The notes beneath the pieces were generated by a model. It was not told the origin of the DNA and did not search any database. It saw only the letters and a list, made by a program, of their open reading frames with translations. This document shows, one piece after another, positions 42,989-48,804 of a stretch of 64,000 nucleotides of DNA. How positions within the stretch are numbered: position 1 is the first letter of the stretch; each line of letters begins with the position of its first letter. The stretch covers positions 195,767 to 259,766 of the forward strand of contig PHBC01000001.1 of NCBI GenBank assembly GCA_002840505.1. Direction: 5' to 3'. Position numbers and translations under genes: made by a program. This DNA is from Deltaproteobacteria bacterium HGW-Deltaproteobacteria-2 (GTDB lineage: Bacteria; Desulfobacterota; Syntrophia; Syntrophales; Smithellaceae).

Positions 42989-43399
42989 TCATTTATTTAT
43001 ATCATTTTCCGAATCTTTTATTGGGCTTGATCTTACAGTATTAATTTCATCACCAAGAATTTTTCCCAGCACTACCTTGGCAATCCAACGTCCCAGCGCT
43101 TTTACATATCGGGGTCCGGTAAGATACATACCCAACATCGTAATCAGCCAGGAAATGCCATAAGCCACGGGGATTCCGATAATACCAACCATTGGCTTTT
43201 TCAAATCAGCGGCAATTAACCCTACTATAAAGAATGACGGTATGACCATAATAAAACTAAAAACAATTAAAATAATCCCGATTTTTTCGGGTAGAGTATG
43301 CTTCTGTCTTAAAACAGTTAAATCAGCACGTTCATTTATAGCGTTCCTGAAAAATTCTTTACGGGCAAAATGAAGCGCCGCTTTTTTTATTATTCTCAA
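42989..43399 (-). CDS. Small two-helix membrane protein, N-terminus uncertain
   Basis: This is a protein of about 136 residues with two hydrophobic helices (IGIILIVFSFIMVIPSFFIVGLI and MVGIIGIPVAYGISWLITMLGMYL) and a Lys/Arg-rich flank. The open frame extends to 43513, but its first 35 or so codons come from the repeat element at 43413-43533, so they are unlikely to be original. TTG at 43399 with GGGGAA just upstream is a possible start; I use it. The insertion may have replaced the native promoter and start. Function unknown; it sits second in the lipid cluster, after the FabA-like gene. Confidence 0.55.
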   Translation of the reverse strand: MRIIKKAALHFARKEFFRNAINERADLTVLRQKHTLPEKIGIILIVFSFIMVIPSFFIVGLIAADLKKPMVGIIGIPVAYGISWLITMLGMYLTGPRYVKALGRWIAKVVLGKILGDEINTVRSSPIKDSENDINK

Positions 43400-43412
43400 A
43401 ATATTCCCCGTG

Positions 43413-43533
43413 GGCTGTTGAAAAACGCTCAACTGCTGCGTTGCGCTGCAAACAGCACCGCTCAACGTATGCAAATATACGCCTCGCGGTTCAGCTTTTT
43501 GCCCGCCTTGCATTTGAACATTTTTGAACAGCC
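43413..43533. repeat. MITE-like element with 13-base terminal inverted repeats
   Basis: The element starts GGCTGTTGAAAAA and ends TTTTTGAACAGCC, which are inverted repeats with one mismatch, 121 bases end to end. On the minus strand its centre reads GAGGCGTAT, ATTTGC, ATACGTTGAG, the same central palindrome as copies A to C of the other repeat family. It has no gene of its own. It overlaps the apparent 5' end of the small membrane protein gene. Confidence 0.8.
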
Positions 43534-43641
43534 TCCAATCATGGGATTTTTCAAAAACTGCAATATTTCTTGTAAAAAATATACGTCAATATTTTAAAAT
43601 GGTAATTCAGGAAGCGTCTGGTGGACAGCTTTATAAGCTAA

Positions 43642-44232
43642 TTACCTTTCCATGATCCCGCCGACAGAATGTTTTGAACGAAGCGGATAATCTTTATAAG
43701 CTATATTCTTAAATACTCCCGTACGCGCTTGTCCAACAGTCGCAATCAACTCATTATCTATGTAAATACGCCCGTCGCCGATTACTATGCTCGCACCCGA
43801 TTCCTTCAAAAGAGAATAACGCCGCACATCAACTTCAAAACGAACACATTTGTTAAAAGGGCGAATTTGACCGTTGAAAGCTACCTCGCCACACCCCAGC
43901 GCTCTACCCGTACCCAGCGAACCCTTCCAAACGCAAAAGAAACCAAGTAATTGCCAGATAGCGTCCACTCCCAGGCATCCGGGCTGTACCGGATCGCCTG
44001 AAAAATGGCACTGAAAATACCATGCATCCAAACGGATGTCCTGTTCGGCTATTATTTTTCCCTGCTTACCGTCGCTTTCTATCAATAATATGCGATCAAC
44101 CATAAGAAAGGGAGGAGCCGGAAGCTTCGCGTCAAAATGTTCCGGAGGATCCGTTATCAGCCGGCCATAAGAAAAAGCAAGAAGTTCTTCGAAGTCAAAA
44201 TGATCGCGCTTTAAAAATTCCTGATATTTCAT
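43642..44232 (-). CDS. fabA: FabA-like 3-hydroxyacyl-ACP dehydratase/isomerase
   Basis: This 196-residue protein matches FabA along its length: LPAPPFLMVDRILLIE, AWYFQCHFSGDPVQPGCLGVDAIWQLLGFF with the catalytic His and Asp, and GRALGCGEVAFNGQIRP. FabA dehydrates 3-hydroxyacyl-ACP and isomerises the trans-2 double bond to cis-3, the branch point to unsaturated chains. It is the first gene of the cluster, behind the promoter at 44294-44322. This suggests the product is built from, or contains, an internal double bond that later enzymes could act on. Confidence 0.92.
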   Translation of the reverse strand: MKYQEFLKRDHFDFEELLAFSYGRLITDPPEHFDAKLPAPPFLMVDRILLIESDGKQGKIIAEQDIRLDAWYFQCHFSGDPVQPGCLGVDAIWQLLGFFCVWKGSLGTGRALGCGEVAFNGQIRPFNKCVRFEVDVRRYSLLKESGASIVIGDGRIYIDNELIATVGQARTGVFKNIAYKDYPLRSKHSVGGIMER

Positions 44233-44293
44233 AATTATTTTTCTCTTCCCGTATTAAAAGTACGATAATACAATGATTTCCGCTAACTATAGT

Positions 44294-44322
44294 CAAATAT
44301 AAGAAAAGGGTTCTTTTGTCAA
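44294..44322 (-). promoter_or_regulatory. Sigma-70 promoter of the lipid cluster
   Basis: On the minus strand TTGACA (44317-44322), 17 bases, TATTTG (44294-44299) lie about 62 bases before the FabA-like start codon. Confidence 0.58.
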
Positions 44323-44369
44323 AAGAAAAAATGTGCGCGTTTCGTTTTTTAATGGCGTTGAAAATGAAT

Positions 44370-44399
44370 TTGCGTTATAAAGTTGCGCAACTGTATAAT
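44370..44399 (+). promoter_or_regulatory. Promoter with palindromic operator before the rubredoxin fusion
   Basis: TTGCGT (44370-44375), 18 bases, TATAAT (44394-44399) lie 20 bases before the ATG at 44420. The spacer contains AGTTGCGCAACT (44381-44392), a perfect 12-base palindrome suited to a dimeric repressor. Confidence 0.68.
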
Positions 44400-44419
44400 T
44401 TAAGATGAGGAGAATAATA

Positions 44420-45106
44420 ATGAACAGAGCCGCCCTTCATAAAATCAGTTACGGTTTATATATCGTCACCTCCGGCCAGGAAGGTAAGTTTAACGGCCAG
44501 ATTGCCAATTCCATGTTTCAGGTCACATCCAATCCGGCAACAGTGGCCATAAGCATAAACAAAGAAAACTATACTCACGAACTGATAAAACTCAGCCGCA
44601 AATTTGCCGTTTCAATTTTGTCCGAAGCTGCGCCAATGACTTTCATTGGTCTTTTCGGCTTCAAAAGCGGGCGCGATGTTAATAAATTGCAAAACGTAAA
44701 AACAAAAACAGGAACGACAAAAGTTCCTATCGTTATGGAAAATACAGTTTCCTATATTGAAGTGGAAGTGGAGAAAGAAATGGATTGCGGCACGCATACA
44801 ATATTTGTCGGTAATATCGTTGATTGCGACGTGGTAAGCGATGCCGAACCAATGACTTACGCTTATTACCAAAAGGTCAAAGGAGGGAAATCACCGAAAA
44901 CCGCCCCGACCTACGTGAAGGACGAACCGGCGGCCGCTGTGCAGCCTTCTTCCAGTTATGTCTGCAGCGTCTGCGGTTATGTTTATGATCCAGCTAAAGG
45001 TGATCCTGATAACGGAATTGCTCCCGGAACAAAATTTGAAGATTTACCGGATTCATGGACATGCCCTGTCTGCGGCGCGGATAAATCAAAATTTGAAAAA
45101 GAATAA
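44420..45106 (+). CDS. hrb: Flavin reductase-rubredoxin fusion (high molecular weight rubredoxin)
   Basis: This 228-residue protein has an N-terminal flavin reductase domain (residues 1-155; [34 protein letters not shown]) and a C-terminal rubredoxin (about 175-228) with both metal pairs, [10 protein letters not shown] and [11 protein letters not shown]. This is the layout of Hrb, which passes electrons from NADH or NADPH to flavodiiron proteins that reduce oxygen or nitric oxide. I start at ATG 44420 behind GAGGAG. No flavodiiron gene is in the window. The gene is divergent from the lipid cluster. Confidence 0.92.
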   Translation: MNRAALHKISYGLYIVTSGQEGKFNGQIANSMFQVTSNPATVAISINKENYTHELIKLSRKFAVSILSEAAPMTFIGLFGFKSGRDVNKLQNVKTKTGTTKVPIVMENTVSYIEVEVEKEMDCGTHTIFVGNIVDCDVVSDAEPMTYAYYQKVKGGKSPKTAPTYVKDEPAAAVQPSSSYVCSVCGYVYDPAKGDPDNGIAPGTKFEDLPDSWTCPVCGADKSKFEKE

Positions 45107-45285
45107 TACTGAAAATGTTGCGTTGAATTTTGCATTGAGAAGCTATTTCCTGTACTGATAAACTTCCTAAACTCGTTAATTGACGAATTCTTAAAATTAT
45201 GCAAGATTATAAAAATTAATGATTATATACAGTGGCACTGCCGGAAAGCCAGTCAACAAACAAATAACATAGGAGGTAACAACTA

Positions 45286-46389
45286 ATGAAAAAGTCATTA
45301 GGAACAATGGTAGCTCTAATGGTAGTTGCTATTTTATCAGTAATTTTCATTACGGCAAAGTATTCCAACGCAGTAGATATTGGAAAAGACAGCCGTTTTA
45401 TTGCCTATGATAACGGGACGATATTGGATACGAAAACGAATTTGATGTGGGCAGCTAAGGACAATGGAAGTAATATAAATTGGACGGATGCCAAATCTTA
45501 TTGTGAAAACTACAGAGGTGGCGGGTTCACGGATTGGCGGATGCCAACCAAGAGTGAGCTAAAAGGATTGTACGACGATTCAATTTTCGGAAACAATGGC
45601 TATCATCTAACTAAGCTGATAAACCTCAGCGGAAGCTTCGTCTGGTCATCCGAAACGACTGGTCCCAACACATTCGTCACCAGTTTCCTGTATGGCCTGA
45701 CTTACGAGGAACCCTCGTCCAACACCAGAAGAAATCGAACGCTTCCGGTGCGCACATCAGGTGGAGAGACGGCAGCCGTTAATGAAACCACTACTGAAGC
45801 ACCTGTTGCCGCCGCTGCTGCTACTGCCACTGGTGCCACTAAGCAATGGTGGGAAAAAGGCTATGTTCCTCCTCCTAAGGTTGAAGAACCCGCCGCTCCG
45901 GTGGAAGTAATTGCTCCCGCGACAGAAGCACCCGCTGCTCCGGTGGAAGTAGTCACCCCCAAAGTTGAAGAACCGGCTGCCCCGGTGGAAGTCGCTGCTC
46001 CCAAGGTTGAGAAACCGATGCCGGAGAAGGTCTCCATGCCGCTCAATGTGAAATTCGATACTGCCAAATCCGATATTAAGAAAAAATATGATAACGACAT
46101 CAAAAAGGTAGCCGATTTCATGAAAGCGAATCCCGAAGCTACAGCTGTAATCGAAGGCCATACCGATAATGTTGACATCCACAATGAACCGGAAAGAAAC
46201 ATGCGGTTGTCTCAGGCCCGTGCTGATAGCGTCAGAAAATACCTGATCGACACTTTTGGAATTGATGCGTCCCGTATCACCGCTGTCGGTTATGGACCGA
46301 ATAAGCCTATTGCCAGCAACGACACCAAGGAAGGTAAGCAGAAGAACCGTAGGATTGAGGCTGTCATCGAAATGGTGAAGACAAAATAA
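45286..46389 (+). CDS. DUF1566 (Lcl) domain fused to OmpA peptidoglycan-binding domain
   Basis: This 367-residue protein has a signal sequence (residues 5-30), then a DUF1566/Lcl domain (about 36-150; LDTKTNLMWAAKDNGSNINWTDAKSYCEN and WRMPTKSELKGLYD). A Pro/Ala/Val linker follows with three repeats of EEPAAPVEV-type units (about 195-245), then an OmpA C-terminal domain (about 250-365; FDTAKSDIKKKYDNDI, EGHTDN, RLSQARADSVRKYL, NRRIEAVI). The OmpA part binds peptidoglycan; the DUF1566 part probably faces outward or binds a ligand. GGAGG precedes the ATG, and a strong terminator follows. Confidence 0.92.
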   Translation: MKKSLGTMVALMVVAILSVIFITAKYSNAVDIGKDSRFIAYDNGTILDTKTNLMWAAKDNGSNINWTDAKSYCENYRGGGFTDWRMPTKSELKGLYDDSIFGNNGYHLTKLINLSGSFVWSSETTGPNTFVTSFLYGLTYEEPSSNTRRNRTLPVRTSGGETAAVNETTTEAPVAAAAATATGATKQWWEKGYVPPPKVEEPAAPVEVIAPATEAPAAPVEVVTPKVEEPAAPVEVAAPKVEKPMPEKVSMPLNVKFDTAKSDIKKKYDNDIKKVADFMKANPEATAVIEGHTDNVDIHNEPERNMRLSQARADSVRKYLIDTFGIDASRITAVGYGPNKPIASNDTKEGKQKNRRIEAVIEMVKTK

Positions 46390-46415
46390 TTATTTAATAG
46401 ATTCTGAAAACACTT

Positions 46416-46454
46416 AAGGCCTCATAACCACCGCAAGGTTATGAGGCCTTTTTA
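46416..46454 (+). terminator. Rho-independent terminator after the OmpA fusion gene
   Basis: AAGGCCTCATAACC and GGTTATGAGGCCTT form a 14-base perfect stem with a 7-base loop, followed by TTTTT. It isolates the OmpA gene from the cassette-like array downstream. Confidence 0.93.
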
Positions 46455-46577
46455 TAATGATTTTTTTCTTTGCATCCTGCCTTAAATATATTACTATTCA
46501 AAAAAAATCTGAAAAAACTAATTAAGTATATTAATTGTTAAACATTATTTCAACATCATGCAGGGAGGAAATTGCAA

Positions 46578-47198
46578 ATGGGTAAAAAAAGACTCAATCG
46601 AATTATCATGTTATTTCTGGCGACAGCATTTTTCGCAACAGGTTGTGCAAGTTTTCCAGGTAAACAACTACCCACATACACTAATAATCAATTACCGGTT
46701 CCGGCAAAGAAGATAATTGCAACATATGATGTTAAAGCACTTGGTATTTACGGCGCAGACAGTAAGATGTCAGCTGCTCGTATCGATGGTAAGATACAAA
46801 AGATACTCGCACCAAGTCCAATCTTTTCTGACTTAAGATCAGGATCTGGACAGAGCGAGTATCATTATTCCTTTCTTTTCCGTAACAACGGCATACCACC
46901 AATACCAGTCGCGTTTCTTAACGGCTTCATCTGTGGTTTTACATTTGGTTTAGTACCAGCCTTTGCAAGAGATATTTATATCATTACCGTTGACGTTAAA
47001 CAAGACGGTCGTGTTCTCAAAACATACACTTATCAAGATCATATGGATAGTTGGATTCAAATAGGTCTCTTGGTCCTTACGCCTTTTTATTTTCCAATTA
47101 CTGTTTCAGATGAAGTTATTGATAATATGATAATGAATTTTGCATTTGACTTCAGCAATGATGTTCGATCTGGTGTCTTTCTCGCTAAACAGAATTGA
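46578..47198 (+). CDS. Lipoprotein, cassette-borne
   Basis: This 206-residue protein has a lipoprotein signal (IIMLFLATAFFATGCAS, Cys at about 23). The mature part has one hydrophobic stretch (VAFLNGFICGFTFGLVPAF) and conserved-looking aromatic residues, but I recognise no family. I start at ATG 46578; GGGAGG lies 9-14 bases upstream. It comes after a terminator, has no visible promoter, and ends 82 bases before an attC-like site. GTTAAAC at 46537-46543, 41 bases before the ATG, could be the left recombination core. Confidence 0.75.
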   Translation: MGKKRLNRIIMLFLATAFFATGCASFPGKQLPTYTNNQLPVPAKKIIATYDVKALGIYGADSKMSAARIDGKIQKILAPSPIFSDLRSGSGQSEYHYSFLFRNNGIPPIPVAFLNGFICGFTFGLVPAFARDIYIITVDVKQDGRVLKTYTYQDHMDSWIQIGLLVLTPFYFPITVSDEVIDNMIMNFAFDFSNDVRSGVFLAKQN

Positions 47199-47279
47199 TA
47201 AATTGCGCTTGTTGCGCAATGATATCGAGTATTTAAATATATGTTATATATGCATTCGTAACTGATCGCATAATAAAGC

Positions 47280-47344
47280 GTTTAACAAGCCGCTAAAGCC
47301 GATCGCAGCCCGCTAGGCAGCTCCGGTTGATTTTTTCGTTAGGC
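47280..47344 (+). other. attC-like recombination site 1
   Basis: The 65-base site begins GTTTAAC (fits RYYYAAC) and ends GTTAGGC (fits GTTRRRY). Between them, GCCGATCGC and GCTCCGGTTGATT give partly complementary arms. These are the landmarks of integron attC sites. It shares GCCGATCGC and TGATTTTTTCGTTAG-type blocks with sites 2 and 3. Confidence 0.75.
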
Positions 47345-47370
47345 ATAAATCTAATATAAAGGAAACGCCA

Positions 47371-47967
47371 ATGACCAATATCAAAATAATAATTATACGA
47401 ACAATATTTTTATGCATCATTTTATTATTTGTAGGCTGTGGTGTGTCCACTTTGCGAATTCACACTGATTTTATTCCAGCAGGTTCTCTAAGGCTTGGCC
47501 AAGTAATGTATGTCGTAAAGCGTTCAGACATTCTCACCGATCAAAACAAACCAACATATGAAGCCTTAATCGCTTCAGGCATCAAAGATTCTGAAATAAA
47601 AGATGGCAGTGTAGTTTGGGCACGCATCTTCTGTTGTGGTGGCATCACAGAAAAATACAGTTCTGAAGTAGCTGGTTCCCTCTTGTTTTATGTTCCGCAA
47701 TCTCTAAATGTGTCTCTGGGAGATATTGTAGAGGTTAGTTCTGGTAGTCCACCCGAAAAAGGTGATGCAGGTATAATAAACACGGTGACACGCGTTGTTC
47801 AGAAAAATAGTGAGAATTATAATAAGTGCTGGTGGGACCCCAAAAATGATCGTCTATGGCTTAGGGTGTTGTACTGCGATTGGATGCCACGCGAAGGGTG
47901 GATTAAGCAAACAGGTTCTTATCCAGCATGGTACAAACCAGCGGCCGCCTCTCCGTCTAAGAAATAG
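47371..47967 (+). CDS. Lipoprotein, cassette-borne
   Basis: This 198-residue protein has a lipobox signal (IFLCIILLFVGCG, Cys at about 24). The mature part is rich in beta strands (LRLGQVMYVVKRSD, VVWARIFCCGG, LGDIVEVSSG) with four cysteines. No family is recognised. It starts 33 bases after the GTT of attC-like site 1, with AAAGGAA as ribosome site, and ends 20 bases before site 2, which is typical cassette spacing. No promoter of its own is seen. Confidence 0.75.
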   Translation: MTNIKIIIIRTIFLCIILLFVGCGVSTLRIHTDFIPAGSLRLGQVMYVVKRSDILTDQNKPTYEALIASGIKDSEIKDGSVVWARIFCCGGITEKYSSEVAGSLLFYVPQSLNVSLGDIVEVSSGSPPEKGDAGIINTVTRVVQKNSENYNKCWWDPKNDRLWLRVLYCDWMPREGWIKQTGSYPAWYKPAAASPSKK

Positions 47968-47986
47968 TGGCTCATAAATAAGGGAG

Positions 47987-48042
47987 GCATAACAAAATCA
48001 ATACAGCCGATCGCTACGCTCCGGCTGATCTTTTCGTTAGAT
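47987..48042 (+). other. attC-like recombination site 2
   Basis: The 56-base site begins GCATAAC (one base off RYYYAAC) and ends GTTAGAT (fits GTTRRRY). Inner arms CAGCCG and CGGCTG are perfect complements, and AACAAAAT matches the complement of ATCTTTTCGTT imperfectly, as in attC stems with bulged bases. It is nearly identical to site 3. Confidence 0.75.
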
Positions 48043-48077
48043 ATAACTTTCTTCATTCTTAGGGAGGATAAGATAAA

Positions 48078-48407
48078 ATGATATGTAATATTTTGAATAT
48101 CTCAGGTTTAATCTTAGTTATTATTACACTACTTTTTGTAACAGTATTCCCACTCTTAATGCAAAAATATTATCCTAATAAATTGTGGTTTGGAATTATT
48201 TTATGTCTATTCACAGTCACAGGTCAATTATATTTGCCTGGTGGAGTAAAATATTTAATAGGTCTATTCATATTTAGTTTTATTTTATCAATAACACCAC
48301 CTATTGATAATGATATACTTAAATTGATTCTTTATCATTTATTGTCTGTTGTTATCATTTATTGGCGTTTCTCAAAACTTAATAAGAGTGTTACGAGTAC
48401 CATTTGA
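48078..48407 (+). CDS. Small multi-pass membrane protein, cassette-borne
   Basis: This 109-residue hydrophobic protein has about four helices (ISGLILVIITLLFVTVFPLLM, LWFGIILCLFTVTGQLYL, YLIGLFIFSFILSI, LILYHLLSVVIIYW). GGGAGG lies upstream of the ATG. The gene starts 42 bases after the GTT of attC-like site 2 and its stop codon overlaps site 3, a common cassette arrangement. It is AT-richer than the neighbouring chromosomal genes by eye. Function unknown. Confidence 0.7.
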   Translation: MICNILNISGLILVIITLLFVTVFPLLMQKYYPNKLWFGIILCLFTVTGQLYLPGGVKYLIGLFIFSFILSITPPIDNDILKLILYHLLSVVIIYWRFSKLNKSVTSTI

Positions 48408-48457
48408 TAAAATCAATACAGCCGATCGCTACGCTCCGAGTGATCTTTTCGTTGACT
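48402..48457 (+). other. attC-like recombination site 3 (left core degraded)
   Basis: It shares AAAATCAATACAGCCGATCG and CTACGCTCCG with site 2 without change, then TGATCTTTTCGTT. The right core is GTTGACT, and the left AAC has become GAT, so recombination here is probably weak or lost. It ends the cassette run. Confidence 0.65.
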
Positions 48458-48469
48458 TTCAAATCAAAG

Positions 48470-48667
48470 ATGATATCGAGGCGGCGAGGAGTAGGCACCG
48501 GAGGCGTATATGCTCCGGGAGTGCGACCTAAAGGGAGCACAGTGAAAAAAATGGATCATTTCCTTACCGGTTAGGTACGCCACAATTACGTAGCTAACAA
48601 ATACGCTGAGGACGCCTACGACCCCGGCCTGCGCCGGGGCAGGCTGTGCCAACAAAATTATCGCTTT
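48470..48667 (+). repeat. Degenerate and interrupted copy D of the dispersed repeat
   Basis: Blocks AATCAAAGATGATATCGAGG, CGGAGGCGTAT, ATACGCTGAGGACGCCTACG and GTGCCAACAAAATTA follow the order of copies A to C. About 95 extra bases split the central palindrome. A hairpin CCCCGGC, CTGC, GCCGGGG lies at 48622-48639. It directly follows attC-like site 3. Confidence 0.55.
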
Positions 48668-48682
48668 ATTTGAGATTGATTA

Positions 48683-48804
48683 ATACCATTTCGATTTCAC
48701 AGGATAACGAGGCGGCAAGGAGGAGGTGACGAGGCGTATTTTACATACGTTGAGAAAACCGACGACGCTGCCAACAAAGTTAGCCGAAGAAAGCGGATTG
48801 GTAT
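48683..48804 (+). repeat. Dispersed repeat, copy C (122 bases)
   Basis: It begins ATACCATTTCGATTTC and ends GAAAGCGGATTGGTAT, with core GGATAACGAGGCGGCAAGG, GAGGCGTAT, ATACGTTGAG and CCAACAAAGTTAGCCG, matching copies A and B. Its right end overlaps the 3' end of the radical SAM gene on the other strand and supplies that gene's stop codon. Confidence 0.87.

Noticed and set aside
31030-44232. Reading the lipid cluster as a ladderane or long-chain olefin pathway outright
   Set aside because: Gene content is only reminiscent of proposed ladderane clusters, and no OleABCD-like genes are present, so naming the product would go beyond the evidence.
46537-48457. A complete integron
   Set aside because: No tyrosine recombinase of the IntI type and no cassette promoter are visible in the window; only an array of attC-like sites can be supported.
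48349-48655. Small open frames on both strands across attC-like site 3 and repeat copy D
   Set aside because: They run through recombination-site and repeat sequence and have no ribosome site or family.
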